64,000 bases of DNA from Amorphochlora amoebiformis (lineage: Eukaryota; Cercozoa; Chlorarachniophyceae): NCBI GenBank assembly GCA_054601695.1, contig BAAHQB010000253.1, forward strand, positions 124,001-188,000, read 5' to 3'. Shown here in pieces: positions 1 through 64,000 of this stretch. Numbering within the stretch: the first letter of the stretch is position 1; the number at the start of each line of letters is the position of its first letter. The position numbers were made by a program, and so were the translations under genes. Below the pieces are notes generated by a model that saw only the letters and a program-made list of their open reading frames with translations, had not been told where the DNA came from and ran no database searches.

Positions 1-12
1 ACTAGTTAGTTG

Positions 13-53
<41 letters not shown>

Positions 54-131
54 TGTACGTATATAAAAATATATGTATACATAAATATGTATATGTATGT
101 ATGTGCGTGTGTATGTATACACAATATGTAC

Positions 132-237
<106 letters not shown>

Positions 238-310
238 GTATGTATATATATATATATATATATATATACATTTTTATATATATATATACAATATATATAT
301 TTATCCTTAG

Positions 311-9742
<9,432 letters not shown>

Positions 9743-10181
9743 TCATATTTATATATGGCACGACAACATTGACTTCGATAAGATCTTACTCTTGAACTAC
9801 ACTAGACTCCAGTTCTCGAGATATCTGTCTTAGTTAGGCTAGCGACTCGAACGTTTCAACGGAAAAAAAACGGAATACTAACGGTACATGTATGGCAAAC
9901 ATGTAAAAAACATTATGAAACTTGCCGACTCGGTCATTCGATACATCATATGATATGAGGATATAGTATGTATATGGTCTATTATTGGTCTCAATAGCCG
10001 GCCGGACGCCATTATGGAATTCAGGTCGGAATGATTGTAATCGTGATCGGTTTTCAACACCTACTCTTGGTAGTTGTCCAGCCAGCGTAATCCGAGTTAA
10101 ACTGGTGTATATCGTCACATGTGATGTGATATATACTATGTCTAGTATGTGTTGCCATGATTTTATTTGTGTATATACTAG

Positions 10182-10219
<38 letters not shown>

Positions 10220-10810
10220 TTATGTATGTATGTATGTATGTATCGCTGCAAGCACGCCTCGGAACTGTAACACCGAAGTTACTGACTGATCACAGTAAAT
10301 ATATACGAATATGTACACTAGCTAGCTGTAATATGAGTTAGACTCTCTGTTCAGTTATACTTACAATATTATATAGTGCGCATGAGTGTACGTGCGCATA
10401 CTCCTTGCGCATGTAGTATATGTATACTGTATGCGTACGGCATGTATGCATATACGTAGCTAGTGCATGATCTTGCATCATACGCATACGTACGGACTGA
10501 CTTTTTGTTTGCCGAAAATTAGTATTCATAACGGTACGTACGTATACGTATACATATGCGTACGTACTTGCTTACAATTAATTGTATATACTCACGAGTC
10601 GCGATCGAATCAGGGTCAACGTATACTACTAATCATGATCATACGTCTAGTACGTACACTGGTGATCGATGCCATGATCATTGTCACATTGACTGACTGC
10701 GCACACATCACGATATTATCATGATTCATGAGTACGTACGTGTAGTAAGAGTACATTGTATATCCGATAGTAATCAGAATATATCAATTCACTGCTTTTC
10801 CGCGGTCATA

Positions 10811-10842
<32 letters not shown>

Positions 10843-10843
10843 C

Positions 10844-10891
<48 letters not shown>

Positions 10892-11361
10892 CAAACTAAG
10901 AAAACTAGATGTACGGTCCAGTGAATGAGTGCTAATTATCATAACATTCGCACATATTCAGGTTGAATAAATAGATTCTAGAGATTATCCATGCATAACA
11001 GCTCTGAAGATCCAATTTAGTAATCTATACATGAGTTAGAGCCATACCCTTCCACTGCTACAGCCCTGAACATTCTAATTAAGCTCTTAAAGAGCTAGCT
11101 AGCTACACGACTAGCTACACCGCGGAGCTGATGATTTCTTATTGATCGCGAGATCGGCGTACGCAATCGTACGAATATACTGTAGTTAGTAATCGTGGTG
11201 TCTATCACTGCATGTTTACATTCTGTAAAGCGGTCAGACGGGAAAACTGTTGCTGAAGGGCTGTTGCATGGCCAGGCGCTGAGTCTAGAGAATTCGTGAA
11301 TCCAACCCCCCGGGGATTGTTACTCTTGACCTCTCCCTATGGATGAATGTTCGTATGTATG

Positions 11362-11400
<39 letters not shown>

Positions 11401-11455
11401 GTATATATATATAAATATATGTGTGTATATATATATAAATATATGTGTGTATGTA

Positions 11456-11525
<70 letters not shown>

Positions 11526-11552
11526 TAGTACATATACATATGAATACATGTG

Positions 11553-11594
<42 letters not shown>

Positions 11595-11598
11595 GTAC

Positions 11599-11641
<43 letters not shown>

Positions 11642-11892
11642 GAGTATATATAAGCATAATACACATGAATGTGCATATACATATATCTATATATATACAC
11701 ACATATATACATATATATGTATATAATATAAATATATATATATATATAATATAAAAATATATATATATATGTATATATATATGTTTGTATATATTACATA
11801 TATATATATTATATATGTACATATTTGTATACAGATATATATATATATATATATCTGTATACAAATATGTACATATTTGTATACAGATATAC

Positions 11893-11924
<32 letters not shown>

Positions 11925-12021
11925 TATATATATATATATATGTATAATATATATATATATATATATATGTAGTTTTTATATATACACACACATATATATA
12001 TATATATATACATATATATGC

Positions 12022-12087
<66 letters not shown>

Positions 12088-12355
12088 CATATATATATAT
12101 ATATAGATAAATAAATATATATATATATATATACATATATATGCATATTATCCAGGCCATATTTCCCTTGGGAAATGTATGGGTATTAGGGGATTTATCT
12201 TGATATCCCAAAAATGGTCTGGTAGATTGGGGCCTGGTATATGTCGCTTAAGAAAATATATACAACTGTCGCTTGTCGGGACTAATCCTATGATGACTTA
12301 ATTGTCGGAGGAATCTCAATTCAGATAGATACCTACAAGCGACGGGTGGGGTGGG
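9743..12355. other. Mostly unique AT-rich DNA, no supported gene
   Basis: Unique stretches (9743-10180, 10230-10800, 10880-11340, 12140-12355) are interrupted by TA arrays at about 10185-10215, 10810-10890 and 11360-12130. A 94-residue open frame lies on the minus strand at 9834-10118, but it shows no recognised domain and no splice context like that of the neighbouring genes. Probably intergenic between MMS19 and the next gene, or long introns of an unseen gene. Confidence 0.5.
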
Positions 12356-12598
12356 ATGCCGTTTAAAAAAATAAAAAAAAAAAGAATTTATATGATGAAC
12401 GGTATCTATCACTTGCTTGCCTCACTAGTGTTTGGACTTGTTCAATATTTGATCACTCCTTTCGCTGAGGTAAGTGGGAATATGGAATACGCGGCAAACG
12501 TATTTCATTCAAATTTGTATATGAGTATAATTCAATCTTTGGGCAATTTCTGCCTTAGTTGATATTGAAACTCAGCAAAGTGAATCAAATTCTTGGCA
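12356..12598 (+). CDS. Possible first two exons of a small membrane or secreted protein (doubtful)
   Basis: An ATG at 12356 (or 12392) opens a frame with a lysine-rich start and then a hydrophobic run ([18 protein letters not shown]) ending at a consensus donor GTAAGT (exon to 12469). A second exon candidate, 12559-12598, has acceptor TGCCTTAG, stays in phase ([13 protein letters not shown]) and ends at another GTAAGT. No convincing third exon is visible before the DEP gene on the other strand. Alternatively the same DNA is a minus-strand terminal exon (about 12532-12651, [16 protein letters not shown]). The two readings exclude each other. Function unknown. Confidence 0.3.
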
Positions 12599-12656
12599 GT
12601 AAGTAAATTCCCTTCTGTCTTGATTGATACCACAACTCTGATCAAAGAGTAGGTTA
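12559..12656. repeat. Unique-looking segment with a diverged copy at 35638-35712
   Basis: GCAAAGTGAATCAAATTCTT followed by GGCAGTAAGTAAATTCC and ACAACTCTGATCAAAGAGTA is matched at 35638-35712 by GCAAAGTAACTCAATCATTG, GGCAGCGAGTAAATTCC and ATAACTCTGGTCAAGAGTA. Order and strand are the same. This is an old duplication or a dispersed repeat about 23 kb apart. Confidence 0.75.
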
Positions 12657-12659
12657 CCA

Positions 12660-12707
12660 CCACATATATGCATATATATACATATATACATATATATATA
12701 TATATAC

Positions 12708-12749
<42 letters not shown>

Positions 12750-12798
12750 AACATATATATGTGTGTATATATGTATGTATGTATATATGTATATTACA

Positions 12799-12841
<43 letters not shown>

Positions 12842-12860
12842 AAATATACATCTATATACG

Positions 12861-12907
<47 letters not shown>

Positions 12908-12941
12908 CACACATATACATACATATATATAATACATAGTA

Positions 12942-12984
<43 letters not shown>

Positions 12985-13013
12985 CATGTGTATACACACA
13001 CATATACACACAT

Positions 13014-13045
<32 letters not shown>

Positions 13046-13057
13046 GTGTGTGTGTGC

Positions 13058-13103
<46 letters not shown>

Positions 13104-13132
13104 CTGACTTTAATATATTGTTTTTTTTTTTA

Positions 13133-13184
<52 letters not shown>

Positions 13185-13190
13185 GTATAC

Positions 13191-13253
<63 letters not shown>

Positions 13254-13418
13254 TGTATTTATTATATATATATATATATATATGTATTCTATTATATATA
13301 TATATATATATATACACATATGTTTGTATGTATTATGTACATATATACGCATGCACATACACAAGCATACAGACACGGACGCAGAACATAAATACGCACG
13401 TCTGCACACAAACACAAA
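12660..13418. repeat. TA and CA/TG microsatellites between genes
   Basis: Nearly all (TA)n with short (CA)n or (TG)n tracts (12735-12750, 13000-13060). The only unique DNA is 13330-13418, next to the end of the DEP gene. No gene seen. Confidence 0.85.
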
Positions 13419-16169
<2,751 letters not shown>

Positions 16170-16286
16170 CCGCCACACCCTGCGAACCGGAATCCCGGGA
16201 TTATCTTCGTATTCGCCGCCGACTTTTAAAACAATTGGATTCCGAAACCTCTAATATGATTTTCTAATTCTCTCCTGGGTTCCGAA
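16170..16286. promoter_or_regulatory. 117 bp divergent promoter between two genes
   Basis: The start codons of the DEP gene (16169, minus) and the unknown-function gene (16287, plus) face away from each other with only 117 bp between them. The stretch has balanced base composition and no TA array, unlike most of the window. This fits a shared bidirectional promoter. No TATA box or named factor site can be assigned with confidence. Confidence 0.55.
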
Positions 16287-26193
<9,907 letters not shown>

Positions 26194-26553
26194 CCATTGT
26201 ATGATGTGTAGTACTTTTAATTTTAAATTCAAACCAGTTAAGCGTCTAAATTACTATAAAAAAAAAAAAATTATGGTCTCACGACTTTTCTATTTATGTG
26301 ATTATTTTCAGTAATATAAATCTAGTAAATATACCAGCAAACTATAATAAATATCCTAGATATCAAAGTATGATATTTAAAATTAAGTCGGCGACGCTTC
26401 TTAATATAGAAACACCAAAATTGTCAGATTCAAGGGCATCGATTGCAATTTGCAAACTACAAGTAATTTTCAAGACTAGCCTAAGTAAAGGTTGTAAACA
26501 TAGCCCAACTAATGGTTGTAAACATAGCCTAACAAATGGTTGTAAACATATAC
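26194..26553. other. 360 bp convergent intergenic spacer
   Basis: Lies between the stop of the unknown-function gene (26193) and the stop of the carrier gene (26554). It holds a 12-13 base A-run near 26260 and three 21-bp units with TGGTTGTAAACATAGCC near 26490-26550. Both 3' ends must share this space for polyadenylation. No gene seen. Confidence 0.6.
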
Positions 26554-36595
<10,042 letters not shown>

Positions 36596-37053
36596 GCGTG
36601 ATCAAGCGTTATGTCACACTTAAATATGTGGATACACAGCGTGATTTGGAGATGTGTCACACCTGGGATTGTGCTCCTGGAAAAAGCTGCTTCATTTTTC
36701 TTCGGGATGCCGAGCCGAGGTTGGTTTCAGCCGATCAGGTGGCCAAGAAATCGAATGCACGAGGAGTTTCACTGACTTTGCACCATATTTTTTTGGTGCA
36801 AATGGAGGATGATGGGAAGTGTCCTGCGAAGTATCTTTAAGATTGGGCCAAGGCTGAGGTCCAAGATCGGTCATATTGTAAACAACACGATTATTCTCCA
36901 TTCACAATTCATTTGCATACCATGAACGTCAACTATCGAAGAATGATCCGAAAGAGCAGGAAGCATGCTCAGGCACATCGCGAGCATTGGAAAATTCTAA
37001 GCGTTTAAGAAATCACAGGACAACGTGCTAATTGAATATGTGTATACATGTAC

Positions 37054-37116
<63 letters not shown>

Positions 37117-37131
37117 TAATTATTATAATAT

Positions 37132-37169
<38 letters not shown>

Positions 37170-37932
37170 GTGTGTCGTGTGTGTATATATGTATAAATAT
37201 AAAATTATAACAGTTGCATCTAGTTAATTACATCACTATCGAAAAGTGAGTATGTAATTATAATACGTCTTAAGACGTCTTAATACTAGTAACATTACCC
37301 GTTACATTATCGGATATTTATGATCATGAAGGCAGTCCAGGACACGTGTACAGGTCTCTATAGCCTAGATAGCTCTAGTAGCTGGGCAGCATTTATATGG
37401 TTCTCTAGCTAGTTTATAATCATTAGTATTCATTACTAGATGTATTAGGATTAGTGTGCAAAGAGTTATCAATATTAATCATAGCAGGTATGAAACCATC
37501 ATTGTGCCAACAACTGAGTTATATCGCCATACTATAGCTATAGATAATTAGCTAGTATCTGCATATAGAGTATAGACTGTATAACTATAGAGTTAGCCTA
37601 TAACTCGTAGAATAATTAATATATAAAATATAAATATAATTAATAATTATACACATATACAGACATATCTAGATATGTACAATTTTTCATCTAAAAAATT
37701 TGCGATGTTCTAATGTACATCATGATGCAATTCAACGGTCTCTACATGTACTAGCCGTGACATGTATATATGTCATACGTGAGAGACTATATATCTAGCA
37801 TAATTAATAATATATACGTGTATACATGTATATGTATTTTCTAGATTATATATACAGCTGTATAGATATAATATATATATATATATATATATACATTTAT
37901 ATATACTACTATAGTATATACATCGTGATATA

Positions 37933-37990
<58 letters not shown>

Positions 37991-38062
37991 CATAACAATA
38001 TATATATATATATATATATATAATCATAATGTATATATATATATATATATCTACTAGATATA

Positions 38063-38115
<53 letters not shown>

Positions 38116-38448
38116 TTATTTATACATACTTACATATCATACCGGGTATATCCAGTATATTCTAATATTGATACTAGACCTGTGCGTCGAGTACGTGTAC
38201 CCTAAATCCGAGTACCTCTGAGTATTTACTACATTGGCGGAGTTCTGAGTTACTATATGCATCCAGTCATCAGAGTATATACTGTTTTCCACATCACTCA
38301 TTATGGGTAAGTACCCGATATTCGCGTAGCTATGTACTCGTATGAAATACCACTCAGCACTCTTGTACTAACTAACTCAGTACATAGTGAGTACCTACTC
38401 TATGCAATATATGTGTATGTATGTATGTGTATATATGTATATATATAT

Positions 38449-38497
<49 letters not shown>

Positions 38498-38506
38498 GTA
38501 CATATA

Positions 38507-38549
<43 letters not shown>

Positions 38550-38961
38550 ATATATATTTATATTATATATATATATATATACATAAATATTTATATATAT
38601 TATATATATATGTGTATGTGTATATATGATATTTTGATACTACTGTACTCTGGATTACTGAGCTAATATGAATGCTGGTACTACTCACTCTCATATACGA
38701 TACTCAAGACTGAGTACACTCAGGGTTAGGGTTAGGGTTAGGGTTAGGGTTAGGGTTAGGGTTAGGGTTAGGGTTAGGGTTAGGGTTAGGGTTAGGGTTA
38801 GGGTTAGGGTTAGGGTTAGGGTTAGGGTTAGGGTTAGAGTTAGGGTTAGGGTTAGGGTTAGGGTTAGGGTTAGGGTTAGGGTTAGGGTAAGGGTTAGGGT
38901 TAGGGTTAGGGTTATATATAAAGTATATATGTAAAATATACATACATATGTATATATATCA

Positions 38962-39053
<92 letters not shown>

Positions 39054-39136
39054 TAATATATATATATATATATTCTGTAGTATATGTATGTATATTATTT
39101 ATTTTATATGTATATATATATATATATATAAAAATA

Positions 39137-39192
<56 letters not shown>

Positions 39193-39589
39193 GACATGAT
39201 ATACATATTTATATACATATATATATATATATATATACATTATATATTGTAATATATCACTCGGTTGTACTCTTGTACTGAGGAGTAACTGGGGTTACTC
39301 GTATTATGAGTCGTATAGTTATACTAGTGTTATAGTGGTACTTGTACTGCACCTGGCTCTCGAGGTACCCTGGCTAATATATATATATATATAATCACTC
39401 ACTCTTGACAACTGAGATATATATATATATATAGAGTACGTATATACATGCAGTAATTTAAGTTCTCAGTTGTACTACGTACGTTCTTATATATTGGTAC
39501 TACATCTAGTACATCTACTGATCTAGTACATATGACACAGTACCACTTGTGTATACAGTATAAACAGTCTAGACAGTATATCATGGGTG

Positions 39590-39656
<67 letters not shown>

Positions 39657-39673
39657 TATACCTAAAAACTGGC

Positions 39674-39711
<38 letters not shown>

Positions 39712-40218
39712 CACATAATATATATGTATATACTATATATACGATCATGATATAAATGTACTGTGTACGTGTTAACATTAAATAACAGTCATAATAATTT
39801 GCGGAATGGAAATTGATAAGTTTAATGACGAATTAATTTAATTTAAACAAGTAACGATGCCAAAGTGACGGCCTTACAATCATACTGAATCCGTGGGCCG
39901 ATTATAATAATACGAAACGACTGCCCGCACGCCAACGTCAGAATTTGGGAGTCGGGAAGCAACAGCTTTCTCCCTCCCAAAAATTCCTTCTATACAGCGG
40001 AGTTACAGATCAGGGTTACACATCTTGAATATTGAGACGTATGGATTCTTGTAAATGAGCTTAATCTTATAATTCTCGATTGGTCTTCTTACGTAAAAGT
40101 CTTTGTCATTTGCTCTCACGGTTACGATTTTTTTTCCTTCTCTTCACTGGATCCTCAGCCACGAAGAGCTATATATTATAGTTAATATATTACAGCGGGA
40201 GACTCGTGTAGGGCGTCC
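36596..40218. other. Intergenic region, no supported gene
   Basis: 36596-37050 is unique and balanced in composition. An 80-codon open frame on plus (36598-36840, GTG start) has no recognised domain and may be chance or promoter DNA of the carrier gene. 37050-38120 and 38400-39240 are AT-rich with TA arrays, 38722-38914 is (TTAGGG)n, and 38120-38400 and 39240-40218 are unique AT-rich DNA. The last part probably includes the 3' UTR of the U-box gene. Confidence 0.5.
38722..38914. repeat. Near-perfect (TTAGGG)n array, about 32 units
   Basis: The cleanest telomere-type array of the window, with only two variant units (TTAGAG and TAAGGG). Unique sequence ACTGAGTACACTCAGGG lies to the left and TA arrays to the right. 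Confidence 0.95.
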
Positions 40219-41792
40219 TCAAACGCTTAGATACTTTCGAACAGCCTTGCAAATCTTGCGGCCGTGACACCTTTTGATAAAGCTGAAGTCTTTGAGTAAA
40301 GTCTCCATATCGGTGTACTCGGACAGGGTGGAGCCGTCTACGTCCTCGCGAAGAAACTCGTTTGCGTACTCCTCGTACGAGGCAGCCTTCCCGAGCCCCC
40401 GCACGAACGTGTACACCTCTTCACAACTCCAGTCGCGGAGGGATTTTCCCTTAGGAGTGGGAATGTCGGAAGAATCTGAGGTTCCGTCGTTCGACCCAGT
40501 GGAGTGAAAGTCGAGCAGCTCCTTGAGCTTCACTTCAAGCCGAGGGCTACCCCCGGCGGTGGTGTTCGGAGAGAAGTCTACAGGCTTCTTTTGCTCACGC
40601 TCGCCACCCCGCCTCCACTCAAGAATCTGGGCTTTAAGCGTTGTGTTAGGTGTGAGCTCCTTGTTGGCAAGCTTCTCGCCACTCTTCGGGTCGACGTCGT
40701 TGGCTTTAAGCCAGCTAGTGATGCTAGAACGGTCGTATGTGTGCCCCACGCATGTGCTGACGGGCTCCTCCATCAGATCACCGGTGATCGGGCATAGGAA
40801 CTCGCTGGGGTAATACTCTTTGGTGGATGTCTCGGAACTCGAGATCGTCGATAGTGTGGTGAAGCTGTCCTTGGTTGTCGAAAGGCTGCCTAGGCTGTGG
40901 TTGACAATATTGTCCTTCGGCATTGACATGTTAAGGCTCCCTTGGCCGAAGTGGAGACGCGGCTTCAAATGCTCTTTGGGGAATACCTGGCGGATGAAGT
41001 ATGGAGTCGGGATCTGCTCGTCCATACTGTCGCGGAATCCCTGAGAGAGCGACGGGCCAATAACTCCAGCGGTGTGCGAATTCTTGAATTCAAGAGTCGG
41101 CTTGACCTTCAGGGCCGAGTTTGGGCTAAAGGCGAGAAACTGTCCCACTCTGCCCTTCAGGTCTTCGTAATTGATGGTGCCGTCAGCAAAAGCCTCATAC
41201 TTGCGAAGAGGAATTCGGAGGTGCTGGTAATAGCAGCTAGTCTCTGTGTAGGGACACCTCCCGTGGAGGTACTTCTGACACACCCCCCTCTTGGCAGGGT
41301 TAACCCAGGCGTGCAGATAGTGGCAGCGGTGCCCCCAATGGCAAAAACCCTTCAACCAATGTTGGCACGTGAATATCTTCTTCTCCCCTTCCACCTTCTC
41401 CTCCATGTCTCCTCTATCCCCCGTGATCTGCACCACCTTGCTCGTGAGCTCAACGTAGTTGCGTGTTCCCTCGGCCAAGGCCTCGTATTTCTCTAGAGGC
41501 ATCTTGAGGTGCTGATAGTGGCAACTCTGCGCTGAGAGGTAGCAACTCCCAACTAGATGACGCTGACAAATCCCTTTCTTCGCAGGGGCAATCCACGCGT
41601 GGACGTAAGTACATGCCTCACGGCGCTTGCACACGCCCTCCTTCCAGTGCCTTAAAAAAGTATTGAGAAGTTTATCATGCATATTCTAAGATTTTAAAGA
41701 TGCTCTCGGCCGCCGCACCAACGGTAGAAGAAATATTAACATTACAACACATTGTATCACCTGCAGAGGTAAATCTTGGTCTTCTCGGTCAT
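40219..41792 (-). CDS. CCCH zinc-finger / U-box / SAM-like protein, 487 aa (complete, 2 exons)
   Basis: Exon 1 41761-41792, intron 41651-41760 (GTGATA...TTTTTTAAG, 110 bp), exon 2 40219-41650; 1464 nt. A start inside exon 2 would lose the first zinc ligand; splicing restores Cys10 (YLCRHWKEG), giving a full finger. Four CCCH fingers: C10-C18-C24-H28 and C106-C114-C120-H124 (C-x7-C-x5-C-x3-H), and C39-C47-C54-H58 and C135-C143-C150-H154 (C-x7-C-x6-C-x3-H). They form two duplicated pairs, each followed by a KYEA(L/F)A(E/D)GT helix. A U-box spans about 291-357 (FLCPITGDLMEEPVSTCVGH, TYDRSSITSWL, LTPNTTLKAQILEW). A SAM-like helical domain fills about 415-486 (WSCEEVYTFVRGLG, YANEFLREDVDG, FIKRCHGRKICKAV). 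An E3 ubiquitin ligase that binds RNA is inferred. It has high-complexity, balanced codons and no TA array. Confidence 0.92.
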
Positions 41793-42553
41793 TTTCGCTC
41801 AATTTCACAAATGCTGATGTAGGAAAAACATAGCAATTACGACCGAAGCTCCCTCTCCATACGGAAACAGACTGCCGTCCGCAACCAACGGAATCAAAGC
41901 TCTATATCAACCCTATCCCATCCGAACAGACCCCTCAACCGTCACATACCGATGCAAGCACACGTCAGTCGTCCTACTTCGGTCTGAGGTCTACCCAGAT
42001 GCCATACGCTGAAAAGCTGGGTTTGATATTTTAAGCCGTTCGGCAATATTTTAAGGGGGTATCGTCCATAGTGGCAACTTTTTTTGGGTAATTTCGTCGG
42101 AATATTTCCTAGATTATTCCACTTGATTGAACGTGATTGCCTTGAGCCGGTACAGCGACAGTAATGGAGAGTGGCAACCCGGAGATACTTGCTCTGCGAA
42201 AAGAGCCCCTTTGCCTGGGCAAGACGCTTGGAACCGGCAAGGAGCAGCTCGGGAAGGAAGCATGGGATAGGGGGTATAGCGCTTAACGGTTGCTGGGGGT
42301 TGATTTCATCTGTGGGACGCATGGCATGACGTTTTTAAGTGTTTGGTTCCGCGCTTTTGTATCAGATGGTCCACATTGTGTCTTCCATGTGTGATTCTTC
42401 GACTTTTGGTTTTGATATTTTGCATCGCGTGTCTATTCAAGATCGGTAATGTGGCGTAATATTTACAAATTGATTGTGATTCAAATGTAGAAGAAAAAAT
42501 GGCTTCGAACAATGTTACTATGATATAATATTTACATAAAATATATAAACATG

Positions 42554-42615
<62 letters not shown>

Positions 42616-42731
42616 TTTTGTGTGTGTGTGTGTGTGATATATACACATACATTTATATATATGTATATATAAAAATATATATATCATAGTAGTATAATCA
42701 TAGTATATATTTACAAAGACCGTCATATATG

Positions 42732-42782
<51 letters not shown>

Positions 42783-42870
42783 ATTAGATACTAGTCTAGC
42801 TAGTCTAGTTGTTATATACTATGACTAATACTAGCTAGTAGATGATCATGGCAAAAATATATTTAGTATA

Positions 42871-42928
<58 letters not shown>

Positions 42929-42977
42929 ATAGTCTACATATATATCATGATGTTGTGTATACGTATATACATGCTAG
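41793..42977. other. Unique region upstream of the U-box gene; possible exon at 42164-42273
   Basis: 41793-42530 is unique and balanced in composition, presumably promoter and 5' UTR of the U-box gene. On plus, an ATG at 42164 opens a 40-codon frame (MESGNPEILALRKEPLCLGK...) that could splice at GGGG/GTATAG (42273), but no in-phase partner was found. 42560-42610 and 42735-42930 are TA arrays with a TG tract. Confidence 0.35.
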
Positions 42978-43143
42978 ATATAATTGACAAACTAAACATG
43001 TGCGTAAATATGGTAAATGCCGCAGCTGTTTCTAGTGTTTACTACAGGGGCCAATAATTAAAGATGAATTTACCAAAATTATCAATACTTGTGATACTCG
43101 TGCAGTGAGTGCACTAGCATATAACATCGGAACTCAAGCTTGA
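42978..43143 (+). CDS. Possible last two exons of a small gene
   Basis: Exon 42978-43003 (acceptor ATGCTAG, donor GTAAAT; reads IIDKLNMC) joins in phase with exon 43048-43143 (acceptor TTTACTACAG; reads GPIIKDEFTKIINTCDTRAV... to TGA at 43141). The intron would be 44 bp. The reading ends 41 bp before the stop of the CLEC16A-like gene on the other strand. No upstream exons were found and the family is not recognised, so this could be chance. Confidence 0.35.
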
Positions 43144-43184
43144 CTGAGAGTCAGAAATATTATAAAAAAATTAACTTTTAACAC

Positions 43185-63844
<20,660 letters not shown>

Positions 63845-63880
63845 CTAGAAACACCTATGTATACATTATATATATACTAA

Positions 63881-63928
<48 letters not shown>

Positions 63929-64000
63929 GTGAATATGCGTAAATGCGCATTTGTATGCTTAAATGCTGCACATATACATCTGTATATAAAACAATCAACG

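Noticed and set aside
9834-10118. 94-residue minus-strand frame
   Set aside because: No domain, no splice partners and AT-rich intergenic surroundings.
36598-36840. 80-codon plus-strand frame (MIKRYVTLKY with a GTG start)
   Set aside because: It has no ATG start and no domain, and starts head-to-head with the carrier ATG, so it is more likely promoter DNA. Not excluded as a hypothetical gene.

Overview
The window is nuclear DNA of a eukaryote, probably a protist or alga. Reasons: spliced genes with GT-AG (and a few GC-AG) introns, interstitial TTAGGG/CCCTAA telomere-type arrays, conserved eukaryotic proteins (MMS19, a CLEC16A-like protein, a mitochondrial carrier, a CCCH/U-box protein), and extreme microsatellite load. 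I cannot name the species. At first sight it looks like almost pure (TA)n, but when every island of unique sequence between the TA arrays is read for splice sites and codon phase, the islands join into long, frame-consistent genes. The six main models together hold about 7.8 kb of coding sequence, roughly 12 percent of the window. All exon models were assembled by eye from the sequence and should be tested with RNA data.

Layout: 1-9742 (+) last 11 exons of an MMS19-like gene entering from the left edge. 9743-12391 mostly unique AT-rich sequence with no convincing gene. 12356-12660 doubtful short exons. 13419-16169 (-) complete five-exon gene for an SH3-like/DEP/Tudor-like protein. 16287-26193 (+) complete 12-exon gene of unknown function, divergent from the DEP gene across only 117 bp. 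26554-36595 (-) 16-exon mitochondrial carrier gene, convergent with the former. 36596-40218 unique and microsatellite DNA without a convincing gene. 40219-41792 (-) compact two-exon gene for a protein with four CCCH zinc fingers, a U-box and a SAM-like domain. 42978-43143 (+) possible 3' end of a small gene. 43185-63844 (-) at least 32 exons of a CLEC16A/Ema-like gene that continues past the right edge.

The most unusual feature is the intron design. Many introns are little more than G(TA)nG: the exon is followed at once by GTATATAT and the next exon is preceded by TATATAG. Around many exons, partial copies of the exon edge, with its splice site, are repeated between further TA arrays: 5' edges in the upstream intron and 3' edges in the downstream intron. 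(TA)n has no stop codon in any frame, so retained TA sequence would be translated as Tyr-Ile repeats. Long CT arrays lie on the sense strand in every gene that has them, and telomere-type hexamer arrays sit in introns in both orientations. There is no operon logic here. The encoded proteins suggest cytosolic Fe-S assembly and DNA repair (MMS19), membrane traffic or mitophagy (CLEC16A-like), mitochondrial transport, and ubiquitin/RNA regulation.
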